Notes under the pieces: generated by a model | Databases searched by the model: none | Seen by the model: only the letters and a program-made list of their open reading frames with translations | Told to the model about the DNA's origin: nothing | In this document: positions 33,318 through 39,900 of the stretch, in pieces | How positions within the stretch are numbered: position 1 is the stretch's first letter | How the letters are laid out: each line of letters opens with the position of its first letter | NCBI GenBank assembly: GCA_947179245.1 | Contig: CAMXBD010000011.1 | Span: 1 to 39,900, forward strand | Origin: an uncultured Lachnospiraceae bacterium | Lineage (GTDB): Bacteria > Bacillota > Clostridia > Lachnospirales > Lachnospiraceae | Direction: 5' to 3' | DNA length: 39,900 bases | Translations under genes and position numbers: made by a program

Positions 33318-34344
33318 GCCACACCTCCTATATGAAACTCGTGTCTTCTGATATCCTGCCGGCTATCTTATTCACCGCAATCAACAGGATAATATTGATC
33401 ACCGTATTAAACAAACCCACCGCAGTGGAATAACTATACTTGGCGTTTTCGATACCTTGTTGGTAAACATAGACCGCAATGACATCGCTCGTCGCCTTGT
33501 TCAAATCTGTCTGTAAAAGCCATACTTTCTCGAAACCGACATTCATCAGACCGCCTGCACTCATGATCAGATTTAAAACCATGATCGAAGTCAGCTCCGG
33601 AATATCAATATGTAAAATTCTCTGGAATAAAGATGCTCCGTCTACCTTCGCTGCCTCATAGAGAGAAGTATCTATATTAGATAATGTAGCCATATAAACG
33701 ATAATGCCCCATCCTGCATCCTGCCAGATTCCCGAAGCAATGTAGATCGTACGGAATGCGCCTGACTCTGTCAGAAAGTCTACGGAAGTTCCCGCAATCA
33801 GGTTAATAAGACCACCCGAAGGACTAAGGAATATACGGATCATACCGCAGATGACCATTGTGGAGATGAAATGCGGTGCGTAAAGCACTGTCTGCGTCAC
33901 CCGCTTAAATTTCTGAAACCTTAACTGGTTCATCATCAAAGCCAGAATAATCGGAATCGGAAATCCCCACAGCAAACTATAAAAACTAAGCAGCACCGTG
34001 TTTTTAATCATACGTCCGAAAGTCGGTGCGCTGAAGAAACGGCTGAACCATTCAAGCCCTACCCATTCACTCCCCATAAATCCGCGGCTGGCTTTATAAT
34101 CCCTGAATGCAATCTGGATACCATACATGGGTATGTACTTATATATAATAGTCAATACCACCGGAACCAGAAGCATCGCGTATAATTGCCAGTTATCCAG
34201 TAATCGTTTTTTTAGCGATCCGCCTCCCGGCTGTGACACCGGGCGTGCAGCTGCTGTCTTACTTCTACTCATATTCTATCTCCTTTCACCTTATCATATC
34301 ATACGTCTACGAAGACATTTTCGTGAAACGTTATTTTATGTTAT
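33117..34344. repeat. Tandem duplication, copy closer to the operon body (1,228 bp)
   Basis: This unit runs from codon 67 of the LplC-type gene, through the complete LplB-type gene, to 72 bases of its leader. It recurs at 34345-35572 at a constant offset of 1,228 bases. I saw no base difference in the stretches compared, and the two 314-residue proteins are identical. The copies share only two bases (AC) at the join. Confidence 0.93.
33328..34272 (-). CDS. Carbohydrate ABC transporter permease (LplB/YtcO-type), copy 2
   Basis: A 314-residue permease with an N-terminal basic, proline-containing tail, then about six membrane segments. The EAA motif reads E-A-A-K-V-D-G-A-S-L-F-Q-R-I-L-H-I. This is the copy linked to the intact LplC-type gene and is identical in sequence to the copy at 34556-35500. 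Its own leader carries the duplicated operator-like GTGAAACGTTA (34323-34333). The duplication does not include the upstream promoter, so it should be transcribed by read-through. AAAGGAG precedes the ATG. Confidence 0.92.
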   Translation of the reverse strand: MSRSKTAAARPVSQPGGGSLKKRLLDNWQLYAMLLVPVVLTIIYKYIPMYGIQIAFRDYKASRGFMGSEWVGLEWFSRFFSAPTFGRMIKNTVLLSFYSLLWGFPIPIILALMMNQLRFQKFKRVTQTVLYAPHFISTMVICGMIRIFLSPSGGLINLIAGTSVDFLTESGAFRTIYIASGIWQDAGWGIIVYMATLSNIDTSLYEAAKVDGASLFQRILHIDIPELTSIMVLNLIMSAGGLMNVGFEKVWLLQTDLNKATSDVIAVYVYQQGIENAKYSYSTAVGLFNTVINIILLIAVNKIAGRISEDTSFI

Positions 34345-34545
34345 ACCATCCAATGTAAACTGGCTTGGCAAGAGGAATGTCTTACCTGCATATACATCAT
34401 ATGGATTTGATACGGAAGCAATCAACACATAGTATAACGGATATGCAACAATGAACAGGATAATGGTGCAGATCACAACAAGAATAATGTCACTGCTTTT
34501 TTCTGAAAGTCCTGTCAGCTTTCCGGATTTTGTATTTGCTTTCAT
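34336..34545 (-). pseudogene. Truncated LplC-type permease created by the duplication
   Basis: The frame encodes 69 residues. Residues 1-67 are identical to the full LplC-type permease and include its first membrane segment. At the duplication join the frame reads into the leader of the next permease copy, adding I-T and a stop. The protein lacks the EAA coupling loop and five of six membrane segments, so it cannot work as a permease. It keeps a full AGGAGG site and will probably be translated. Confidence 0.93.
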
Positions 34546-34555
34546 GCCACACCTC

Positions 34556-35500
34556 CTATATGAAACTCGTGTCTTCTGATATCCTGCCGGCTATCTTATT
34601 CACCGCAATCAACAGGATAATATTGATCACCGTATTAAACAAACCCACCGCAGTGGAATAACTATACTTGGCGTTTTCGATACCTTGTTGGTAAACATAG
34701 ACCGCAATGACATCGCTCGTCGCCTTGTTCAAATCTGTCTGTAAAAGCCATACTTTCTCGAAACCGACATTCATCAGACCGCCTGCACTCATGATCAGAT
34801 TTAAAACCATGATCGAAGTCAGCTCCGGAATATCAATATGTAAAATTCTCTGGAATAAAGATGCTCCGTCTACCTTCGCTGCCTCATAGAGAGAAGTATC
34901 TATATTAGATAATGTAGCCATATAAACGATAATGCCCCATCCTGCATCCTGCCAGATTCCCGAAGCAATGTAGATCGTACGGAATGCGCCTGACTCTGTC
35001 AGAAAGTCTACGGAAGTTCCCGCAATCAGGTTAATAAGACCACCCGAAGGACTAAGGAATATACGGATCATACCGCAGATGACCATTGTGGAGATGAAAT
35101 GCGGTGCGTAAAGCACTGTCTGCGTCACCCGCTTAAATTTCTGAAACCTTAACTGGTTCATCATCAAAGCCAGAATAATCGGAATCGGAAATCCCCACAG
35201 CAAACTATAAAAACTAAGCAGCACCGTGTTTTTAATCATACGTCCGAAAGTCGGTGCGCTGAAGAAACGGCTGAACCATTCAAGCCCTACCCATTCACTC
35301 CCCATAAATCCGCGGCTGGCTTTATAATCCCTGAATGCAATCTGGATACCATACATGGGTATGTACTTATATATAATAGTCAATACCACCGGAACCAGAA
35401 GCATCGCGTATAATTGCCAGTTATCCAGTAATCGTTTTTTTAGCGATCCGCCTCCCGGCTGTGACACCGGGCGTGCAGCTGCTGTCTTACTTCTACTCAT
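34556..35500 (-). CDS. Carbohydrate ABC transporter permease (LplB/YtcO-type), copy 1
   Basis: A 314-residue permease, identical to the copy at 33328-34272: basic N-terminus, about six membrane segments, EAA motif E-A-A-K-V-D-G-A-S. This copy is directly behind the operon promoter and is probably the ancestral position of the operon start. With two genes for one half of the pore and a single full gene for the other half, subunit dosage is altered. AAAGGAG lies before the ATG. Confidence 0.92.
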   Translation of the reverse strand: MSRSKTAAARPVSQPGGGSLKKRLLDNWQLYAMLLVPVVLTIIYKYIPMYGIQIAFRDYKASRGFMGSEWVGLEWFSRFFSAPTFGRMIKNTVLLSFYSLLWGFPIPIILALMMNQLRFQKFKRVTQTVLYAPHFISTMVICGMIRIFLSPSGGLINLIAGTSVDFLTESGAFRTIYIASGIWQDAGWGIIVYMATLSNIDTSLYEAAKVDGASLFQRILHIDIPELTSIMVLNLIMSAGGLMNVGFEKVWLLQTDLNKATSDVIAVYVYQQGIENAKYSYSTAVGLFNTVINIILLIAVNKIAGRISEDTSFI

Positions 35501-35550
35501 ATTCTATCTCCTTTCACCTTATCATATCATACGTCTACGAAGACATTTTC

Positions 35551-35561
35551 GTGAAACGTTA
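35551..35561. promoter_or_regulatory. LacI-type operator-like site O1
   Basis: GTGAAACGTTA lies a few bases downstream of the predicted transcription start of the sugar operon, where a repressor would block it. The same 11 bases in reverse complement occur at 35705-35715. A duplicated copy is at 34323-34333. Confidence 0.6.
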
Positions 35562-35576
35562 TTTTATGTTATACAC

Positions 35577-35606
35577 ATACTATCACCTCGTACTGCTGTT
35601 GGTCAA
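35577..35606 (-). promoter_or_regulatory. Promoter of the fructoside operon
   Basis: On the minus strand TTGACC (35606-35601), an 18-base spacer and TAGTAT (35582-35577) with a TGA extended -10. It lies about 70 bases ahead of the first permease gene. Confidence 0.7.
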
Positions 35607-35704
35607 TATTTTTAGTGTATTTTATTGTGATAATTTATATTTTTTGTTATTTTTTACAAAATTAATTATGCACTTTTGTCGCTTATTCACATATTTATTT
35701 CATG

Positions 35705-35715
35705 TAACGTTTCAC
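35705..35715. promoter_or_regulatory. LacI-type operator-like site O2
   Basis: TAACGTTTCAC is the exact reverse complement of O1, 154 bp away. It sits just upstream of the divergent regulator promoter. The AAACGTT core fits LacI-family operators. Looping between O1 and O2 is possible. Confidence 0.55.
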
Positions 35716-35734
35716 TTATATTTCATTTTTAGTC

Positions 35735-35763
35735 TTTACAAATCCTATTTTCCATTTTATAAT
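35735..35763 (+). promoter_or_regulatory. Promoter of the LacI-family regulator
   Basis: TTTACA (35735-35740), a 17-base spacer and a perfect TATAAT (35758-35763). The transcript would have an unusually long leader of about 270 bases. In that leader several TTTCA repeats occur (about 35848-35885), but no known RNA element was recognised. Confidence 0.7.
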
Positions 35764-36037
35764 AGCTGTGTACAAAGGAAATATGATGTTTATGTTCTTT
35801 ATATTCTATTTCCACACCAGCCATGATACGACTATTTTTAATTAATGTTTCATGATATTTCACGGTGTTTCATAATCTATTTCATACAATCAGGAACACT
35901 GCCGCACTTGCTTTTCACATTTTGCCGGATTTTACGCACCTCGCAATCCTGCAGCTGCTGTGAGAATTATCTGCTCTGCTTTTATCCTGCTTTTAAATAA
36001 ACACCAGAAAATATATATATCAACAGGGAGATTCTAT

Positions 36038-37030
36038 ATGAAAAAAGAAAATTCCGCTCCTACAATGAAAGATGTTGCAAGAGAAGCCGGTGTCGCCCTC
36101 GGTACAGTGTCCAAAGTGGTAAATGGACTGCCCGTCGGTGATTCCTACAGACTCCGCGTGGAAGATGCCATTCAAAAATTGAATTATCAGGTTAACAGCT
36201 ACGCACAGGGGCTCAAAGCAAACAAAACCTATACGATTGCTCTTCTGATACCCAATACAATAGACCCGTTCTATGCATCGCTCACTTATCATATAAACAT
36301 CGCACTTATGAAAAGAAAGTATAGAATGCTGTTGTGTACCACCGACTTTGATCCCCTGCTGGAACAGGAATATGTCACGATGGCACAGCATAATAAAGTG
36401 GACGGTATCATCGGTCTGACCTACAACCCCAATCTTATCGTAGAGGAAAATACTCCCTTCGTCGCCATTGACCGTTCCATGGGCCCAAAGATTCCATGTG
36501 TCGCCTGTGATAACTTCGCAGGCGGGCAGCTTGCCGCCGAGAAACTCGCCGAGCTGGGCTGTAAGAATGTCGCATTTCTGCGCAGCGGCTCTGCTCTTGT
36601 CAACGAACCCAACAAGCGGAAGTCAGGTTTCGAGGCTGGATGCCTGTCCCGCGGTCTTTCCTATGAGATGAAAATAATAAACGATGGGGAACCTTATGAA
36701 GAATTTGAATATTTCCTGTCAGAACATATTTCTAACGGAAAATTATCTTTTGACGGTATCTTCTGCGTAACAGACCGTCTCGCCTATCTGGTGCTTCATA
36801 CGCTTCACAAACTTAACCAACAGGTTCCTGAAGATATACAGCTCATAGGCTTCGATGGAATCCGTTCTTTCGGCAACATAGATTATCACTGTTCAACCAT
36901 CGTACAGCCCGTCCCTGAAATGGCTGAAATGTGCGTCGATCTCCTTCTTCGGGAGAATATGATGATGAAACCGCCGCTTGTCTGCCTGCCTGTTACATAT
37001 GCATATGGCAGAACAACCAAAGAAATATAA
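36038..37030 (+). CDS. LacI-family transcriptional regulator of the fructoside operon
   Basis: A 330-residue LacI-family repressor. The N-terminal HTH reads T-M-K-D-V-A-R-E-A-G-V-A-L-G-T-V-S-K-V-V-N-G. A hinge follows, then the sugar-binding domain beginning Y-T-I-A-L-L-I-P-N-T-I-D-P-F-Y. I-Q-L-I-G-F-D-G-I lies near the end. Start chosen at 36038, where GGGAG lies eight bases upstream. The open frame extends 78 bases further but without a site. It is divergent from the importer operon, and matching operators lie between, so it is the likely repressor. The inducer is probably a fructoside. Confidence 0.92.
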   Translation: MKKENSAPTMKDVAREAGVALGTVSKVVNGLPVGDSYRLRVEDAIQKLNYQVNSYAQGLKANKTYTIALLIPNTIDPFYASLTYHINIALMKRKYRMLLCTTDFDPLLEQEYVTMAQHNKVDGIIGLTYNPNLIVEENTPFVAIDRSMGPKIPCVACDNFAGGQLAAEKLAELGCKNVAFLRSGSALVNEPNKRKSGFEAGCLSRGLSYEMKIINDGEPYEEFEYFLSEHISNGKLSFDGIFCVTDRLAYLVLHTLHKLNQQVPEDIQLIGFDGIRSFGNIDYHCSTIVQPVPEMAEMCVDLLLRENMMMKPPLVCLPVTYAYGRTTKEI

Positions 37031-37054
37031 ATAATTCCACAAGGAGGAAAGACA

Positions 37055-37825
37055 ATGCGCATCGGGAATATTGACGATTTGAATAACTCGAATCAGTCCG
37101 ACGGACTAATCAGCTTGTTGCAACCGGAAAATCAACAAGAATTAACCAAATTAGAAAAACTGAAAAACTGGTGGCATTATCGCAAGTGGTATGTGATCAT
37201 CGGCGTTATCCTGTTTGCGGCCGCCTGCAGTCTGATCGGCAATGCTCTGGGACTTTTCACCAAATCGCCCGACCTGCAGATTGCATACGTTGGCAAAGCT
37301 GCTCTTCCGCAGGATACCGTATCCGCTTTGGAACAGATATTTACCTCATTGGCGGGAGATTACAACGAAGACGGAGAGATTATCGTTCAGGTCAACCAGT
37401 ACGTTGGCGACAGCCAGACTGCTAACGCAGAGATTGCTTATTATCAATACGCCTCTGAGATTACTTTGATGGCTGACATCTCCGAGGGCGAGAGTTACTT
37501 TTTCCTGATGGATGACCCACAAAATTTCCAGCGGGAGTATCAGGTTCTTGCTTTACCTGACGGGAGCTGTCCCAGTCAGGCTGACTATTCCGCCACAGAC
37601 AAAGTTATCCTATGGGCAGACTGTACCTTACTGTCCGGGACAGAAGCCGGCTCCTATACCGAAACGATAGCCGGACAGACCATCACCGGAAATAATCAGG
37701 ACATTCTTGCCGATCTTTATCTCGCAAGACGCTGCTTCTACAGTGACAAAGTTGCAGACAACATGGATGAATGCAGCGCTTTGTGGGATTTACTTTATAA
37801 AAGTCAGACTAAAGCGGCTCCATAA
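37055..37825 (+). CDS. Unknown single-pass membrane protein
   Basis: A 256-residue protein I cannot assign to a named family. Residues 1-45 are polar and cytosolic, with K-L-K-N-W-W-H-Y-R-K-W-Y before the membrane segment at about 46-68. The remaining 190 residues should be outside. They are acidic and rich in Y, with several D-G and S-G turns. K-N-W-W-H-Y-H/R-K-W-Y lead-ins of this sort recur in Lachnospiraceae membrane proteins of unknown role. A strong AGGAGG site lies 25 bases after the LacI stop. A lipoprotein gene follows after 59 bases, so the two may work together at the cell surface. Confidence 0.8.
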   Translation: MRIGNIDDLNNSNQSDGLISLLQPENQQELTKLEKLKNWWHYRKWYVIIGVILFAAACSLIGNALGLFTKSPDLQIAYVGKAALPQDTVSALEQIFTSLAGDYNEDGEIIVQVNQYVGDSQTANAEIAYYQYASEITLMADISEGESYFFLMDDPQNFQREYQVLALPDGSCPSQADYSATDKVILWADCTLLSGTEAGSYTETIAGQTITGNNQDILADLYLARRCFYSDKVADNMDECSALWDLLYKSQTKAAP

Positions 37826-37884
37826 TAGCCGTATTTGATGAAAATCTCGGATTACAACAAATATGATTCAGAAAGGAGTTTCCT

Positions 37885-38481
37885 ATGAAAAGAACAACTT
37901 GCGCCCGCATATTAGGTATCACAATAGCATTGACACTTACCGGCTGCTCCGGTCTGCCATCCGTCTCTGATAAAAGCGCAGATACCGTTATCAACACAGA
38001 TTATGTATCCGTCGGCAGCCATCTGACTGTACACAATACGGATGAACGCCTGACTCTGCTCAGTAATATGGATACTCTGTCTGCGGACGGACTCTACTAT
38101 GCTTCATGGACTGCCGGCAGTGCAGAACCTTATGAAAATACTGACGGCGATACGATCGATCTGTACGACGCACAACTTTACCTGTTATTAGGGGAATACA
38201 AAAACGCCGATGCCGCTGAAAAGAACATGGCTGACTGGCTGGCTGCCGGACAGTCTAACTACGATGTAACCGCCGAAGACACTGTCACATACGGCGGACA
38301 GACTTATACTATGATCACCTATAATTTTATCAACAGAGAAAACCCCTACGCCCAAGGTGTATCGGCTTTCGGAGTTTATGAGAATTGCGCCATATGTGTA
38401 GAACTGACCTGTCAAGAGGAATACGGTGAAGATCTGCAGGAAATGCTGACTACATTCTTAAACGGATGCAGCTATCAATAG
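37885..38481 (+). CDS. Unknown lipoprotein
   Basis: A 198-residue lipoprotein. The signal peptide M-K-R-T-T-C...I-A-L-T-L-T-G-C21 has a clear lipobox, L-T-G-C. The mature part has T-A-D/A-D-K-S-like polar residues, then a compact mixed alpha/beta domain with L-Y-D-A-Q-L-Y-L-L-L-G-E-Y-K and a C-terminal I-C-V-E-L-T-C-Q-E-E. It resembles small lipid-anchored proteins that lack an assigned function. GAAAGGAG precedes the ATG. A terminator hairpin follows 11 bases after the stop, which makes it the last gene of the plus-strand unit. Confidence 0.82.
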   Translation: MKRTTCARILGITIALTLTGCSGLPSVSDKSADTVINTDYVSVGSHLTVHNTDERLTLLSNMDTLSADGLYYASWTAGSAEPYENTDGDTIDLYDAQLYLLLGEYKNADAAEKNMADWLAAGQSNYDVTAEDTVTYGGQTYTMITYNFINRENPYAQGVSAFGVYENCAICVELTCQEEYGEDLQEMLTTFLNGCSYQ

Positions 38482-38491
38482 CCAGACTGCC

Positions 38492-38540
38492 AACAGGAAC
38501 GGTCAGTGTATCTTTTGCACGACTTGTTCCTGTTCTTTTA
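38492..38540. terminator. Terminator hairpin after the lipoprotein gene
   Basis: AACAGGAAC (38492-38500) pairs with GTTCCTGTT (38526-38534), followed by CTTTT. The stem is nine bases with a 25-base loop. It overlaps the 3' end of the opposing PsiE-like gene. Confidence 0.6.
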
Positions 38541-38976
38541 TCAACTCTCTTTCCCGTCTCTCCTTTTCTCTTTCTCTCTCGCGTTCTTTCTCTTTTTCTT
38601 TCGCAATATGTAAAAATCTGCGCACCACACACAAAAGGCCGATACTGATAACTGATACAAAATCTTCAAAAGGTGTCGTATCACCGATAATCATATGCCG
38701 CGCAACCAAGAAAATCAGCACTTCCATAACATTGTCCGAATTTGGTCGGCATAGCATCTGCAAAAACTCAATTCCAATAACGATCACAAAAATCTCTTCC
38801 AGAAACGGCTTAAATTCTGTCGTATCCTCTAACATCGACTGAAAAATCTCGAAATCGCTCAGAAGACTGAATATCGTCATAAGGATTCCTATCAGCACGA
38901 TCAACGCCACAGCCATCTCCAGCGCTTCGCACATCCTCTGTATGTTTTTCTTGTATCTGCTCATAAGTTTGTCCAT
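38503..38976 (-). CDS. PsiE-like membrane protein with highly charged tail
   Basis: A 157-residue protein with four hydrophobic segments (about 17-40, 57-74, 84-97 and 103-118). Their pattern, with I-V-I-G-I-E-F-L-Q-M-L and L-V-A-R-H-M-I-I, recalls the phosphate-starvation-inducible PsiE family. I hold this at moderate confidence. The last 35 residues are almost purely K, E and R in a repeating K-E-K-E-R-E-R-E-R pattern, which should form a long charged helix in the cytosol. The start is uncertain: M-D-K-L-M gives two in-frame ATGs, and only GGGATG-like bases precede the first. The gene is convergent with the lipoprotein gene. Confidence 0.7.
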   Translation of the reverse strand: MDKLMSRYKKNIQRMCEALEMAVALIVLIGILMTIFSLLSDFEIFQSMLEDTTEFKPFLEEIFVIVIGIEFLQMLCRPNSDNVMEVLIFLVARHMIIGDTTPFEDFVSVISIGLLCVVRRFLHIAKEKEKEREREREKERRERELIKEQEQVVQKIH

Positions 38977-39101
38977 AGATCATCCCATCCCGCTGGAAAA
39001 ACAAATGCCGCTCATCGCCGCTTGTTTTTCTTTTGCGGTTATTATATCATTAATACAGTAACCTAACAAGTTATTCTGCATGGCGGCAGAGCGGAGGGCA
39101 T

Positions 39102-39749
39102 ATGAATACATCTAAAATTTGCTATATTGCAGGCGGCGGCGCGGATTATGGTCTTTCTTTTATTCCCCGCCCTGAGGATCTGGTGATTGCGGCGGATGCC
39201 GGATTTTGTTATCTTGAGCGGCAGAAAATAGCCGCCGACTATGTCATCGGTGATTTCGACAGTCTCTCCTACATCCCGCAAACTCCCAGCGTAACGGTAT
39301 TAAGTCCCGAAAAGGATGTGACCGACATGTCTGCCGCAGTCTCCATTGGCATCGAAAACGGCTATGATCTTTTCTATCTGTATGGTGGCACCGGCGGCCG
39401 CATAGACCATACCATTGCAAATCTGCAGCTCCTTGCCGACCTCGCGTCACAAGGAAAACAAGGTTTTCTATTCGACCACAGCAGCATAATCACTGCAATC
39501 CGTAACAGCAGCCTCACTTTTGGCGAAATCTCTTCCGGCTACGTCTCTGTCTTCTCCCACTCAGAGCAGTCCACAGGCGTTTATCTGAAAGGGCTCAGAT
39601 ACGAACTAGTGGACGCCACCCTGAAAAACACCTTCCCACTAGGCGTCAGCAATGAATTTACCGGAAACCCAAGCAGCATCACCGTACAAAACGGGACACT
39701 GCTCATCGTCCTGCCTGCCGGGTCTCTGGGGCAGATAAAATATTTGTGA
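39102..39749 (+). CDS. thiN: Thiamine pyrophosphokinase
   Basis: A 215-residue enzyme of normal family length. The N-terminal catalytic domain has A-D-A-G-F (about 31-35), V-I-G-D-F-D-S-L (48-55), and Y-G-G-T-G-G-R-I-D-H-T-I-A-N-L-Q (about 94-109). These are the ATP, magnesium and thiamine contacts of TPK. The C-terminal beta-domain ends with G-V-S-N-E-F-T and the final strand. It makes thiamine pyrophosphate from thiamine and ATP in the cytosol. In many Firmicutes this gene lies beside ribosome-biogenesis genes (rsgA, rpe). Those are not seen here. GGAGG lies ahead of the ATG. Confidence 0.93.
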   Translation: MNTSKICYIAGGGADYGLSFIPRPEDLVIAADAGFCYLERQKIAADYVIGDFDSLSYIPQTPSVTVLSPEKDVTDMSAAVSIGIENGYDLFYLYGGTGGRIDHTIANLQLLADLASQGKQGFLFDHSSIITAIRNSSLTFGEISSGYVSVFSHSEQSTGVYLKGLRYELVDATLKNTFPLGVSNEFTGNPSSITVQNGTLLIVLPAGSLGQIKYL

Positions 39750-39779
39750 TTCGGATATTATAAAGATATTGACAGTAAT

Positions 39780-39900
39780 TTAATCCGTTGCCCTAAGCCG
39801 CTCCACCAGACTATCCTTCTCCAGATTCTTAAAGCACAGATACGGCATCAGTACGGCAAACACCACAAGAAACGGTGTACACACCACAAGCGGCAGCAAT
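39780..39900 (-). CDS. C-terminal end of a membrane protein (possibly FtsX-type permease)
   Basis: The window cuts this gene. The last 39 codons run on the minus strand to a TAA at 39782-39780. They give a hydrophobic segment (L-V-V-C-T-P-F-L-V-V-F-A-V-L-M-P) then Y-L-C-F-K-N-L-E-K-D-S-L-V-E-R-L-R. The ending S-L/I-V-E-R-L-R after a final membrane segment is typical of FtsX/MacB-type ABC permeases. The rest of the gene lies outside the window, so the assignment is tentative. Confidence 0.6.
   Translation of the reverse strand, partial: LLPLVVCTPFLVVFAVLMPYLCFKNLEKDSLVERLRATD

Larger units (their letters stand above)
34345..35572. repeat. Tandem duplication, promoter-side copy (1,228 bp)
   Basis: Direct repeat of 33117-34344. 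The right end lies inside the 5' leader, about five bases from the predicted -10 (35577-35582). The left end is inside the truncated permease gene. No insertion sequence, transposase or terminal inverted repeat borders it. Confidence 0.93.

Noticed and set aside
33117-35574. Composite transposon or insertion-sequence origin for the duplication
   Set aside because: No transposase gene, terminal inverted repeat or target-site duplication is present. Only two bases are shared at the join.
1-39900. CRISPR array, tRNA or rRNA genes, prophage
   Set aside because: No regularly spaced direct repeats, no tRNA-like cloverleaf, no rRNA sequence and no phage structural genes were noticed on either strand.

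Overview
The window looks like a chromosomal stretch of a low-to-mid GC Gram-positive anaerobe of the Clostridia, most likely a Lachnospiraceae-type gut bacterium. This is inferred from strong AGGAGG-type ribosome sites, sigma-A-like promoters, lipobox lipoproteins without outer-membrane genes, BlaI/BlaR-type and Bce-type regulation, an LplABC-type sugar importer and a yybP-ykoY manganese riboswitch. No rRNA, tRNA, CRISPR array or complete insertion sequence was seen.

Layout. 1-1.1 kb: tail of an ABC exporter gene, then mntP on the minus strand behind a complete manganese riboswitch. 1.2-6.6 kb: a GNAT acetyltransferase, a coiled-coil protein of unknown function, a BlaI/BlaR1-like repressor/protease-sensor pair with dyad operators, and a large AAA-like ATPase/PD-(D/E)XK protein. 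6.4-10 kb: a patch showing decay. It holds a LacI-family remnant, an orphan EpsN-type sugar aminotransferase, a LysE-type exporter with an apparent internal deletion, a LysR regulator and a second GNAT. 10.1-15.5 kb: a two-component system followed by a FtsX-type ABC transporter, with Bce-like operator boxes in front of the transporter. 15.4-20.7 kb, minus strand: a LytTR regulator with a soluble GHKL kinase, followed by a two-gene heterodimeric ABC exporter. 20.9-25.0 kb: a two-gene restriction-modification system of BcgI (type IIB) architecture, then an Rpn/PD-(D/E)XK nuclease-like gene. 25.2-27.9 kb, minus strand: a three-gene ABC-2 exporter.

28.1-37.0 kb is a sucrose/fructo-oligosaccharide utilisation locus. 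On the minus strand lie two importer permeases, a lipoprotein binding protein, a GH32 beta-fructosidase and a PfkB fructokinase. A LacI-family regulator is divergent from them. Two copies of an 11-base operator-like sequence, in opposite orientation, sit in the shared control region. The importer permease gene has undergone an exact 1,228-bp tandem duplication, giving two identical LplB-type permease genes with a truncated LplC-type permease gene between them.

37.0-39.9 kb: a membrane-anchored protein and a lipoprotein of unknown function, a PsiE-like membrane protein with a highly charged tail, thiamine pyrophosphokinase, and the 3' end of a probable membrane transporter gene.

The most notable items are the tandem duplication in the sugar operon, the BcgI-like restriction system, the BlaR1-like sensor that lacks a penicillin-binding domain and precedes an ATPase/nuclease gene, and the paired operators. 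Nothing in the window is clearly a wholly new system.
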